Origin: Alphaproteobacteria bacterium
Lineage (GTDB): Bacteria > Pseudomonadota > Alphaproteobacteria > DSM-16000 > Inquilinaceae
Length of the DNA stretch: 8,038 bases
Assembly: GCA_029263555.1 (NCBI GenBank)
Contig: JAJUFW010000109.1
Span: forward strand, 1 to 8,038
Direction: 5' to 3'
In this document: piece after piece, positions 1 to 6,378 of the stretch
How the letters are laid out: every line of letters begins with the position of its first letter
Numbering within the stretch: position 1 is the stretch's first letter
Notes under the pieces: model-generated
Databases searched by the model: none
Seen by the model: only the letters and a program-made list of their open reading frames with translations
What the model was told of the DNA's origin: nothing
Translations under genes and position numbers: made by a program

Positions 1-817
1 CGAGGCGCCGGACCGGTTCTACATGGTGGGCGCCGGCGCCTTCGAACGGCACGACTGGGATTATCTGCAGAAGCTGCGTCCGCGTGACGGCTCGGTCGAG
101 CTGGCCAAGGTGACCGGCCAGAACGGCGTCCTGGTCCTGGCGGGGCCCCGCGCGCGGGACGTCCTTCAGAAGATCACCGACGCCGATCTCTCGAACGCGG
201 CGTTCCCGTGGCTGTCCGGGCGGACCATCGACATCGGCGCCGCTCATGCCCGGGCGCTCCGGGTCAATTTCGTCGGCGAGCTGGGATGGGAGCTGCATCA
301 TCCGATCGAGATGCAGAACTACATCTTCGACCTGCTGATGGACGCCGGCCGCGAGTTCGACCTGAAGCCGTTCGGCATCCGCGCCATGGACTCCCTGCGC
401 CTGGAGAAGTCCTACCGGCTGATCCCGCGGGAGCTGTCGATCGAGTACGCGGCCTATGAATCCGGCCTGGACCGCTTCATCCGTCCGGACAAGGGGCCGT
501 TCATCGGCCGCGACGCGCTGCTGGCCTGGCGCGAGCGGGGCTTCCGGAACCGCTTCGTCACCATGGAGGTCCTGGACGTGACCGACGCCGACGCCCGCGG
601 GTCCGAACCGATCACCCTCGACGGCGAGCTGGTCGGCCGCTGCACCTCCGGCGGTTTCGGCTGGCGCCTCGGCAAGTCCCTGGCGCTCGGCATGGTCCGG
701 GCCGACCTGGGCGAAATCGGGACCGAGCTGGAGGTCACGATCCTCGGCCGGAAGCACCGAGCGGTCGTCATCGAGGAAAGCCCGTTCGATCCGACGAACG
801 AAAGGCTGCGCGCCTGA
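1..817 (+). CDS. Dimethylglycine/sarcosine dehydrogenase-type protein, C-terminal GcvT part (5' end outside window)
   Basis: The reading frame is open from the left edge (codons from position 2) and reads EAPDRFYMVGAGAFERHDWDY before continuing to the TGA at 815-817, so the ATG at 23 is internal and the start lies outside. About 271 residues are visible. They match the aminomethyltransferase (GcvT) fold and its C-terminal barrel: DRFYMVGAGA, the VGELGWELH motif, SLRLEKSYR, ESGLDRFI and a final GxxLxxGMVR-like segment (SLALGMVRADLG). In dimethylglycine/sarcosine dehydrogenases this half follows an N-terminal FAD-dependent amine oxidase domain in a protein of about 800 residues. It binds tetrahydrofolate and captures the formaldehyde-level carbon as methylene-THF in the cytoplasm. 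The next gene, a betaine-homocysteine methyltransferase, would make dimethylglycine, which supports dimethylglycine as substrate. A stand-alone GcvT or a sarcosine dehydrogenase remains possible because the FAD domain is not visible. Confidence 0.85.
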   Translation, partial: EAPDRFYMVGAGAFERHDWDYLQKLRPRDGSVELAKVTGQNGVLVLAGPRARDVLQKITDADLSNAAFPWLSGRTIDIGAAHARALRVNFVGELGWELHHPIEMQNYIFDLLMDAGREFDLKPFGIRAMDSLRLEKSYRLIPRELSIEYAAYESGLDRFIRPDKGPFIGRDALLAWRERGFRNRFVTMEVLDVTDADARGSEPITLDGELVGRCTSGGFGWRLGKSLALGMVRADLGEIGTELEVTILGRKHRAVVIEESPFDPTNERLRA

Positions 818-829
818 CCGTCCGAAACC

Positions 830-866
830 TGTGGGGTGGAGAACAACCCGTCTCCGCCCCACATTT
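830..866 (+). terminator. Strong hairpin after the dehydrogenase stop: terminator or attenuator
   Basis: Arms TGTGGGGTGGAG (830-841) and CTCCGCCCCACA (852-863) form a 12-pair stem with a single G-U wobble (T837-G856) and a 10-nt loop. A short T run (864-866, TTTCACC) follows. The hairpin begins 12 nt after the dehydrogenase stop. The T tract is short for a classical intrinsic terminator, and bmt begins only 45 nt downstream with no obvious promoter in between. Partial termination or attenuation that lowers bmt relative to the upstream gene therefore seems likelier than a full stop. An RNA-stabilising 3' structure is the alternative. Confidence 0.6.
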
Positions 867-911
867 CACCCTGCCCCAAGCGACCCGACGACGCCCCCGC
901 GGAACCCCCCG

Positions 912-1925
912 ATGACCGACCCTATCCGTGGCCTTCTTGCCACCAAACCCGTCCTCATCGCCGACGGCGCCATGGGAACCAGCCTGTTCGCGCTGGGGCT
1001 CGAAACCGGCGACTGCCCGGAGCTGTGGAACGTCGACCACCCGGACCGGGTGGCCAGCGTGCACCGAGGCTTCGTCGAGGCCGGGTCCGACATCGTGCTC
1101 ACCAACACCTTCGGCTGCAACGCCCGGCGGCTGATGCTGCACAAGGCGGAGAGCCGCGTCCGGGAACTCAACACCGCCGGGGCCCAGATCGCCCGGGAGG
1201 TCGCGGACGCAGCCGGCCGGCCGGTGCTGGTCGGGGGATCGATGGGCCCGACGGGCGACCTCCTGATCCCCGTCGGCCCCCTGGATCCGGCCGAAGCCGA
1301 GGCGGTTTTCGCCGAGCAGGCCCTGGCCCTGAAGGAGGGCGGCGCCGACCTCCTGTGGATCGAGACCATGTCCTCGGCGGAAGAGGTGGCGGCGGCGGTT
1401 GCAGGGGCCGCGCGCGCCGGGCTTCCCATCGTCACCACGCTCACCTTCGACACCCATGGGCGGACCATGATGGGGGTGACGACCGCCGACGCCGTGCAGC
1501 TGCTGGACAGCCTGCCCGTGCGCCCCGTCGCCTTCGGCGCCAATTGCGGCGTCGGCCCCGCGCAGCTTCTGGAATCGGTCCTGGGGCTGACGGCCGCGGC
1601 CAGACCCGACGCGATCGTGGTGGCGAAGGGAAATGCCGGGATTCCGCAATACCGGCACGGCCACATCCACTACGACGGCAGTCCGGAAGTCATGGCGGAC
1701 TACGCGGTTCTCGCCCGCGACGCCGGCGCCCGGATCATCGGCGGCTGCTGCGGCAATACGGCCGCCCATATCCGCGCCATGGCCGAAGCGGTGGCGACGA
1801 GGCCGCCCGGCGAACGGCCGGACCTCGCGACCATCGAGAAAGTCCTCGGTCCCTTGGCCGCACCGGCGCCGGCCGATGAGGGCGGGGAGCGACGGGACCG
1901 CCGCCGGCGGCGCGGGGACAGGTAG
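912..1925 (+). CDS. bmt: Betaine-homocysteine S-methyltransferase (Bmt/BHMT-like)
   Basis: The 337-residue protein is a (beta/alpha)8 homocysteine S-methyltransferase. Visible signatures are DGAMGT (18-23), NTFGCN (65-70), GGSMGPTGD (108-116), WIETM (149-153; the Glu is the homocysteine-binding position in this family), GANCG (209-213), KGNAGIP (239-245) and GGCCG (277-281). Cys212, Cys279 and Cys280 are the expected zinc ligands that activate the homocysteine thiol. There is no cobalamin or folate domain, so it is not a complete MetH. Length and N-terminus fit alphaproteobacterial Bmt, which takes a methyl group from glycine betaine and releases dimethylglycine; MmuM-like donors (S-methylmethionine) cannot be excluded. 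The ATG at 912 is chosen because the family alignment begins there; a longer frame from about 831 runs through the hairpin. The SD is weak (CGGAA, about 8 nt upstream). The last 15 residues are an odd Arg-rich tail (ERRDRRRRRGDR). The gene converges on the ABC operon, 37 nt away. Confidence 0.88.
   Translation: MTDPIRGLLATKPVLIADGAMGTSLFALGLETGDCPELWNVDHPDRVASVHRGFVEAGSDIVLTNTFGCNARRLMLHKAESRVRELNTAGAQIAREVADAAGRPVLVGGSMGPTGDLLIPVGPLDPAEAEAVFAEQALALKEGGADLLWIETMSSAEEVAAAVAGAARAGLPIVTTLTFDTHGRTMMGVTTADAVQLLDSLPVRPVAFGANCGVGPAQLLESVLGLTAAARPDAIVVAKGNAGIPQYRHGHIHYDGSPEVMADYAVLARDAGARIIGGCCGNTAAHIRAMAEAVATRPPGERPDLATIEKVLGPLAAPAPADEGGERRDRRRRRGDR
1899..1912. repeat. Perfect 14-bp palindrome in the 3' end of bmt
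   Basis: CGCCGCCGGCGGCG is its own reverse complement. It encodes part of the Arg-rich tail of Bmt and lies about 50 nt beyond the stop of the convergent permease gene. As RNA it could fold only with a tight loop, and no T run follows on either strand, so a terminator role is weakly supported. In GC-rich DNA such a palindrome can arise by chance. Confidence 0.3.
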
Positions 1926-1962
1926 CCCACGGCCATATCACGCCCCCCATGGGCGGACCGGA

Positions 1963-2760
1963 TCATGCCTCGGCCGCGGTCTCCGGCGCGGGGGCCTTGA
2001 ACCGCCGCCGGACCAGGAGGACCAGCAGCGCCAGCAGGATCGTGCCGGCGATGAAGAGGAACGCCGCGGCGGCGATGGCGGGGCTTATGTTCTCCCGGAT
2101 CGTCGAGAACATCTGACGCGCCAGCGTCCGCTGGTTCGGCCCCGCGACAAAGAGGGTCAGGACCACTTCGTCCAGCGACGTCGCGAAGGCGAGCACTGCG
2201 CCGGAAATGACGCCGGGTGCGGCGAGCGGCAGGGTCTCCCGCAGGAGAACCGATGGCGGCGTCGCGCCCCGGCTGAGGGCGGCGCGTTCGACGCTTCGGT
2301 CGATCCCGTCCAGGGACGCCGTGACGCTGACCAGGACGAAGGGCACGGCAAGCACTGTGTGGGCGATGATGACCCCGAGATAGGAGCTGGCGATCCCGAT
2401 CCGCGCGAACAGGATCTGCATGCCCACGCCCAGCACCACGGCCGGAACGACCATCGGCAGCAGGAACAGCGTGCGGACGGATCCGGACAGTACGAAGCGG
2501 CCGCGCAGGCCGACCGCCGCCAGCGTCCCCAGCACCGTCGCCAGCACGGTCGTGCCGAAGCCGACGATCAGGCTGTTGATGATCGACCGGCGCCAGGCCC
2601 CGGCCGTGAACAGCTCCTCGAACCAGCGGAGCGAGAAGTCCGGGATCGGATAGGTCAGGAAGACGCTGGAGGTGAAGGCCATCGGCAGAATGGCGGCAAG
2701 CGGCGCCAATAGAAACAGGACCGCCGCCGCCCCGAAGATGATCCTGGCGATCCGCAGCAT
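1963..2760 (-). CDS. ABC transporter inner-membrane permease, PotC type (permease 2)
   Basis: A 265-residue integral membrane protein of the binding-protein-dependent transport (MetI-like) fold. It has about six hydrophobic segments: residues ~5-30, ~60-85, ~96-120, ~127-148, ~182-205 and ~228-252. The EAA cytoplasmic loop that docks on the ATPase is clear at 158-178 (ERAALSRG, then ETLPL). Length and pattern match PotC/YdcV-type permeases of spermidine/putrescine-class importers. The ATG at 2760 lies 3 nt after the stop of permease 1, with GAGGG about 9 nt upstream inside that gene, so translation is probably coupled. It is the last gene of the importer operon. A clear intrinsic terminator is not seen in the 37 nt before the convergent bmt gene; only a weak 5-bp stem (1941-1945 with 1951-1955) is there. 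The transported substrate cannot be read from the permease. Confidence 0.9.
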   Translation of the reverse strand: MLRIARIIFGAAAVLFLLAPLAAILPMAFTSSVFLTYPIPDFSLRWFEELFTAGAWRRSIINSLIVGFGTTVLATVLGTLAAVGLRGRFVLSGSVRTLFLLPMVVPAVVLGVGMQILFARIGIASSYLGVIIAHTVLAVPFVLVSVTASLDGIDRSVERAALSRGATPPSVLLRETLPLAAPGVISGAVLAFATSLDEVVLTLFVAGPNQRTLARQMFSTIRENISPAIAAAAFLFIAGTILLALLVLLVRRRFKAPAPETAAEA

Positions 2761-2763
2761 GGC

Positions 2764-3942
2764 TCAGGCCCTCGCCGTCCGGTCGGTGGAAAGCCAGCCA
2801 TAGACGATGTAGAGCACCATCGTCGCGGCCAAAAGGAGCACGCCCAGCGCCGCAGCCATCCCCCAGTTCGCCGAACCCGTCGCATAGAAGGCGATGATCG
2901 AGGAGATCATCTGGTCCTGCGGGCCGCCGATCAGGGCCGGCGTGATGTAGTAGCCGATCGCGGTCATGAAGACGAGCAGGGAGCCCGACAGAAGCCCGCG
3001 GAAGCTGAGCGGCAGCAGGATGCGCAGGAACGCCCGCAGCGGCGGGGCGCCGAGCGACGCCGCCGCCGGCATGAGGTTCTTCGGAATCGCGACCAGCACG
3101 CTGTAGATCGGCAGCACCATGAGCGGCAGCAGCACATGGGTCATGGCGATAACGACCCCCGCCCGGTTGAAGAGGAGCGGCAGCGGCGCATCGATCAGCC
3201 CGACGGAGCGCAGGGCGTCGTTGATCAGCCCGCGGTCCTGCAGAAGGATGTACCAGGCAGCCGTCCGGACCAGGAGCGAGGTCCAGAGGGGAAGCAGGAT
3301 CGCGGCCAAGAGGATTTGCCGCAGCCATCCCCCGACCGACGCGACCAGCATGGCATAGGGCAGGCCGATCACGGCGCATGCCACGGTCACGACGGCAGCC
3401 ACCCAGAAGGTCCTGAGAAGGATCGTCCGGTTCGCGGATTCCCCGGCCGGAATCGGCACGATGGCGCCCGCTCCGTCGCGTTCGAGATCGAGGGCAGCCA
3501 GGAGATGGCGGTCGGTGTAAGGGGCAAGGACGCCGACGATCGCGCGCCAGTAGACGGGATCGTCCCAGCGCCGGTCCACCGATGACAGGTCGACCGGCCC
3601 GTCCGCCCTGGAAATCGCGGTCATGGTCCGGCCCATCAGCGTCCGGAAGCCAGGCTGCACGCTGTTGAGGCGACGTACGATGTCGCCGAAGAGCTGGCGA
3701 TTGTCCAGGTTGCGCAGGTCCTCGACCAGCGCCGCCTTCAGTTCCTCGGGCGGGGGCGACTGCCGATCCCAGTCGGGGGCGGCCCCGGAGGTGGCAGGCA
3801 AGGCCTGGCCGACCGTGCTGTCTGCAACCGCCTGGGTCATGACCGTGGCCAGGGGCCACAGGAAGAACAGCGCGACGAACAGGGCCAGCGGCCCGACCAG
3901 GACGAGGGCCCCCAGGTGGCGGCGCAAGGCGGATCCGGTCAC
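2764..3942 (-). CDS. ABC transporter inner-membrane permease, PotB type, with large periplasmic insertion (permease 1)
   Basis: The start is taken as GTG at 3942, whose GTGA overlaps the TGA stop of the ATPase gene by 4 nt, a classic translational-coupling junction. A longer frame to 4005 would overlap the ATPase gene by 67 nt and adds an unconvincing Arg/Gly-rich leader. The result is 392 residues, well above the ~280-310 usual for PotB. The extra length is one block between TM1 (about 12-34) and TM2 (about 178-198): a hydrophilic stretch of roughly 140 residues, predicted periplasmic, with Pro/Glu-rich then helical-looking segments (for example PPPEELKAALVEDL). The remainder is a standard MetI-like permease core with an EAA loop at 293-311 (AAASLG, then RILLPL). 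It pairs with the PotC-type permease to form the channel. I recall other alphaproteobacterial PotB-like permeases of about 400 residues, so the insertion is probably a subfamily trait. Confidence 0.88.
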   Translation of the reverse strand: MTGSALRRHLGALVLVGPLALFVALFFLWPLATVMTQAVADSTVGQALPATSGAAPDWDRQSPPPEELKAALVEDLRNLDNRQLFGDIVRRLNSVQPGFRTLMGRTMTAISRADGPVDLSSVDRRWDDPVYWRAIVGVLAPYTDRHLLAALDLERDGAGAIVPIPAGESANRTILLRTFWVAAVVTVACAVIGLPYAMLVASVGGWLRQILLAAILLPLWTSLLVRTAAWYILLQDRGLINDALRSVGLIDAPLPLLFNRAGVVIAMTHVLLPLMVLPIYSVLVAIPKNLMPAAASLGAPPLRAFLRILLPLSFRGLLSGSLLVFMTAIGYYITPALIGGPQDQMISSIIAFYATGSANWGMAAALGVLLLAATMVLYIVYGWLSTDRTARA

Positions 3943-5042
3943 AGCGGGATCACCCAGCAATCGGCAGGATCGACCGAAGCGACCACCTCGGCGCCCTCCG
4001 GCCATTCGGTCGCCCTCCGGTCCATCCTGACGACGAAGCCGAAGGCACCGTCGTCCAACAGGACGCGAAGGTGGTCGCCCTGATAGACCGTGTCGACAAT
4101 CCGCGCCCTGAGCGTGTTCGGCCCGGCCGGCCGTTCCCTCCCCAGCGCGATCCGCTCAGGACGGATCGAGACCAGGACCCGCTGCCCGGCCGCAAGGCCG
4201 TTCGCAGCGGCGACCGACAGGCTGCCGCCGCGGGCAAGGCCGACCACGGCGCAGCCGCCGTCACGATCGCGGACGACGCCTTCGACCAGATTGGTTTCGC
4301 CGATGAAGTCGGCGACGAAGCGCGTCGCCGGCCGGTCGTAGATCTCCCGAGGCGTTCCGATCTGCTCGACCCTCCCGCGATTGAAGACCGCGATCCGGTC
4401 CGACATGGTCAGCGCCTCGGACTGGTCGTGGGTGACGAAGACCACGGTCAGCCCAAGCCGCCGGTGAAGATCCCGGATGTCGAGCTGCATCTGCTCGCGC
4501 AGCTGCTTGTCGAGCGCGGCGAGCGGCTCGTCCATGAGCACGACGGACGGCTCGAAGACCAGCGCCCGGGCCAGGGCCACGCGCTGCTTCTGCCCGCCCG
4601 ACAGCTGGGACGGCCGCCGGTCGCGCATCGAACCCATCTGCACCATGTCGAGGACCCGGGCGACCTTCGCGGCGGCTTCGGCGCGACCGATGCCGCGCAT
4701 CTTCAGCGGGAAGGCGATGTTCTCCGCGACCGTCATGTGCGGGAAAAGGGCATAGTCCTGGAAGACTACGCCCATGTCCCGCCGATAGGGCGGAAGATGG
4801 TCGATGCGCCTGCCGTCGAGCAGGACCTCCCCGCTGGTCGGGGCCTCGAATCCTGCCAGGATCATGAGGATGGTGGTCTTGCCCGACCCGGAGGGGCCGA
4901 GAAGGCTGACGAACTCACCGGCCGCGATGTCGAGGCTCAGGTCGTCGATGACGCTCAACGAACCGAACGATTTGGAAACGCAATGAAAGCGGATACGTGG
5001 CTGCACCGGGAATACTGTCCGATAGCTGTCGCGACCGGGCAT
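3939..5042 (-). CDS. ABC transporter ATP-binding protein, PotA/CUT1-like with C-terminal TOBE region
   Basis: A 367-residue importer ATPase with every catalytic motif intact: Walker A GPSGSGKT (49-56), Q-loop at Q95 (VVFQDYALFP), signature LSGGQ (147-151), Walker B VVLMDEP (167-173), D-loop around 175-178 and H-loop His205 (FVTHD). The C-terminal ~130 residues (from about 240) are the TOBE/OB-type regulatory domain seen in PotA-like and other sugar/polyamine/iron ATPases. It energises uptake through the two permeases downstream. The ATG at 5042 gives a 13-residue leader before the conserved RIRFHCVSKSFG; a GTG start at residue 13 is also possible, since the SD before 5042 is weak (AGGG, 11 nt away). 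The gene's TGA overlaps the GTG of permease 1. A 91-nt gap separates it from the upstream binding-protein gene. Confidence 0.95.
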   Translation of the reverse strand: MPGRDSYRTVFPVQPRIRFHCVSKSFGSLSVIDDLSLDIAAGEFVSLLGPSGSGKTTILMILAGFEAPTSGEVLLDGRRIDHLPPYRRDMGVVFQDYALFPHMTVAENIAFPLKMRGIGRAEAAAKVARVLDMVQMGSMRDRRPSQLSGGQKQRVALARALVFEPSVVLMDEPLAALDKQLREQMQLDIRDLHRRLGLTVVFVTHDQSEALTMSDRIAVFNRGRVEQIGTPREIYDRPATRFVADFIGETNLVEGVVRDRDGGCAVVGLARGGSLSVAAANGLAAGQRVLVSIRPERIALGRERPAGPNTLRARIVDTVYQGDHLRVLLDDGAFGFVVRMDRRATEWPEGAEVVASVDPADCWVIPL

Positions 5043-5091
5043 CGTACCGGTCGCCCTGGGCCGCGGCCGACCGGCCCGGCCGGCGCGAACG

Positions 5092-5123
5092 GCGGGCGCC
5101 CCGTCCGGGACGGTGGCGCCCGC
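5092..5123 (-). promoter_or_regulatory. Very stable intercistronic hairpin between binding-protein and ATPase genes
   Basis: Positions 5092-5105 pair with 5109-5123 in a 14-bp stem of nearly all G-C pairs, with one bulged base (T5114) and a 3-nt loop. The outer arms GCGGGCGCC (5092-5100) and GGCGCCCGC (5115-5123) are exact reverse complements. It starts about 10 nt after the binding-protein stop. No T run follows on the minus strand, so it is not a standard intrinsic terminator. Stem-loops at this place in binding-protein operons, malE-malF being the known example, protect the upstream message from 3' exonucleases and keep the binding protein in excess. That role is inferred here from position and stability. 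Confidence 0.6.
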
Positions 5124-5133
5124 AACGGTCCGG

Positions 5134-6186
5134 CTACTGGGCCAGCCAGGCGTTGAAGCGGGTCGTCAGCGCTTCGGTATTGTCGACCCAGAAGTCCACG
5201 TCGAGCGGGATCGCCTCTTCCATGTTGGCGGGCGTGGTCGGCAGCTCTTCCACGAATTCGGGCTGCACCATCGCTGCCGCCTCCTTGTTCGGAAGGCCGT
5301 AGGCGACATATTGCGGCAGCTTCGACTGGTTCTCGGGCCGGCTGGCGAAGGCGATGAAGTCGTGGGCGATGTCCCGGTTCTCCGCGCCTGCCAGGATCAC
5401 CCAGCTGTCGACGGCATAGATGCTGCCGGGCCAGACGACCTTGAACTGCCGGCCCTCCTCCCGGTTGATCCCGGTGACGCGGCCGTTATAGGCCGATGTC
5501 ATGACGACCTGTCCCGAGGCCAGCAGCTGCAGCGGCTGGGCGCCGGATTCCCACCAGATGATGTCGGCCTTCAACTCGTCCAGCTTGGCGAAGGCGCGGT
5601 CGACGCCTTCGGGCGTCCGCAGGACGTCGTAGACCTCGCCGACGGGCACGCCGTCGGCCATCAGCGCGAACTCGAGCGTGTATTTGGGCCCTTTGCGGAG
5701 CGACCGCTTGCCCGGAAACTTCCCGGTGTCCCAGAAATCCGCCCAGGACGCAGGCCCTTCCGCCAGGACCGCGCCGTCATAGGTGATGGCCGTGGACCAG
5801 ACGATGGCCCCGACGCCGCATTCGTTTACCGCGCTGTCCAGGACATCGTTCTGATCGGCGATCCTGTCCCAGTCCAGGATTTCGAAAAGCCCGTCGGCGC
5901 AGCCGAGCGCCAATTCCTCGGCCTCGACCTGGACGACGTCCCAGTTCGGATTGCCGGCCTGCATCTTGGCCTGCAGAATGCCGTAGCCGCCGTCCCAGGC
6001 CTCGTCCAGCACCGGGACGCCGGCTTCTTGGGAGAAAGGTTCGAAGTAGATCTCGCGCTGGGCGTCCTGATAGTTCCCGCCCCATGACACGACGGTCAGA
6101 TCGCGGGCGGAGACCCCGCCCGCGCCCAGGACCAGCGTCGCGGCGAACGCGCCCGCAAATGTTGCCGAAAGCAGCTTCCGTTTCAT
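5134..6186 (-). CDS. Periplasmic substrate-binding protein of ABC importer, PotD/SBP_bac_8-like
   Basis: A 350-residue exported protein. It has a Sec signal peptide (KRK at 2-4, hydrophobic core about 8-22, VSA followed by RD giving likely cleavage after Ala27), and maturation begins with the typical DLTVVSWGG strand. The mature part resembles family 1 polyamine/iron-type binding proteins: PNWDVVQVEAEEL (80-92), WWESGAQPLQLLASGQ (211-226) and YAVDSWVILAGAEN (257-270). The YAVDS segment aligns with the ligand-contact FWMDS region of E. coli PotD as I recall it; the acid is kept (Asp260) but the Trp is replaced by Ala258, so simple spermidine/putrescine specificity is doubtful. Cys96 and Cys123 are the only mature cysteines and could form a disulfide. 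There is no lipobox, so it is soluble. The ATG at 6186 has a strong SD (AAAGGGG, 6194-6200). It is the first gene of the importer operon. Substrate unknown; a methylated amine fits the neighbours. Confidence 0.92.
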   Translation of the reverse strand: MKRKLLSATFAGAFAATLVLGAGGVSARDLTVVSWGGNYQDAQREIYFEPFSQEAGVPVLDEAWDGGYGILQAKMQAGNPNWDVVQVEAEELALGCADGLFEILDWDRIADQNDVLDSAVNECGVGAIVWSTAITYDGAVLAEGPASWADFWDTGKFPGKRSLRKGPKYTLEFALMADGVPVGEVYDVLRTPEGVDRAFAKLDELKADIIWWESGAQPLQLLASGQVVMTSAYNGRVTGINREEGRQFKVVWPGSIYAVDSWVILAGAENRDIAHDFIAFASRPENQSKLPQYVAYGLPNKEAAAMVQPEFVEELPTTPANMEEAIPLDVDFWVDNTEALTTRFNAWLAQ

Positions 6187-6250
6187 GTGCCGTCCCCTTT
6201 CCGGTTCGTTATGACGGTGCCCTTGTCTGGAGTCACTTTCGTGGGGTCCC

Positions 6251-6317
6251 GCCGATATCGGCCCGCCCCGACAGGCAGCCCGGGCAAGAACCGGCCGGGC
6301 CCGGCGCGGGAACCCGC
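6251..6317 (-). promoter_or_regulatory. Palindrome-rich untranslated leader of the ABC operon
   Basis: The 191 nt between the binding-protein ATG and the SDR stop contain no gene. If the promoter at 6346-6376 is real, about 150 nt are transcribed leader. Within it are two perfect 12-bp palindromes (GCCGATATCGGC, 6251-6262; GCCGGGCCCGGC, 6294-6305) and an inverted repeat GCGGG-AA-CCCGC (6306-6317). They could fold as a structured leader or act as DNA-binding sites. I could not match the layout to a known riboswitch class, and GC-rich DNA yields such palindromes easily. Confidence 0.3.
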
Positions 6318-6345
6318 TTCCCGTCCCTCAACCGCATACTTCCTT

Positions 6346-6376
6346 ATTGTAGCCCCGAAGAGCGCCCGGGTTGCAA
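6346..6376 (-). promoter_or_regulatory. Candidate sigma-70-type promoter for the ABC operon
   Basis: On the minus strand TTGCAA (6371-6376; 4 of 6 to TTGACA) and TACAAT (6346-6351; 5 of 6 to TATAAT) are separated by 19 nt, slightly long for sigma-70. This is the only AT-richer patch in the intergenic region. The -35 lies immediately after the SDR stop codon, and the predicted start is about 150 nt before the binding-protein ATG. Expression independent of the upstream SDR is therefore plausible, but read-through from it is not excluded. Confidence 0.4.
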
Positions 6377-6378
6377 CC
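6369..6378. promoter_or_regulatory. Perfect palindrome GGTTGCAACC covering the -35: candidate operator
   Basis: This 10-bp perfect dyad includes the whole candidate -35 hexamer and touches the last base of the SDR stop codon. A dimeric repressor bound here would occlude the ABC-operon promoter, as expected for a substrate-inducible catabolic importer. No regulator gene is in the window, so the binding protein cannot be named. Confidence 0.35.

Noticed and set aside
768..1769. A 333-codon minus-strand frame opposite bmt
   Set aside because: Composition is shadow-like (His/Arg/Gly-rich) and it lies wholly antisense to a well-supported homocysteine methyltransferase.
1941..1955. Possible bidirectional terminator between the convergent bmt and permease 2 genes
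   Set aside because: Only a 5-bp stem (CGCCC with GGGCG) and no T run on either strand; too weak to call.
1633..2712. A 359-codon plus-strand frame across the bmt 3' end and opposite permease 2
   Set aside because: Low-complexity Arg/Gln/Asp-rich translation without motifs; antisense to a permease with an intact EAA loop.
1700..3859. A 719-codon open frame on the minus strand running across bmt and both permease genes
   Set aside because: It is rich in Arg, Gly, Pro and Ala with no recognisable domain, and it overlaps in another frame genes with clear family motifs. Long spurious frames are expected in high-GC DNA.
3943..4005. Upstream start at 4005 for the PotB-type permease
   Set aside because: It would overlap the ATPase gene by 67 nt and add an Arg/Gly-rich segment unlike a permease N-terminus; the GTGA overlap at 3939-3942 is the better start.
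4071..6087. Two long plus-strand frames (4071-5156 and 5113-6087) opposite the ATPase and binding-protein genes
   Set aside because: Both are mirror frames of genes with full motif sets and show no domain of their own.
6187..6345. Glycine or other known riboswitch in the importer leader
   Set aside because: No arrangement of the conserved elements I know for glycine, SAM, SAH or cobalamin riboswitches could be recognised.
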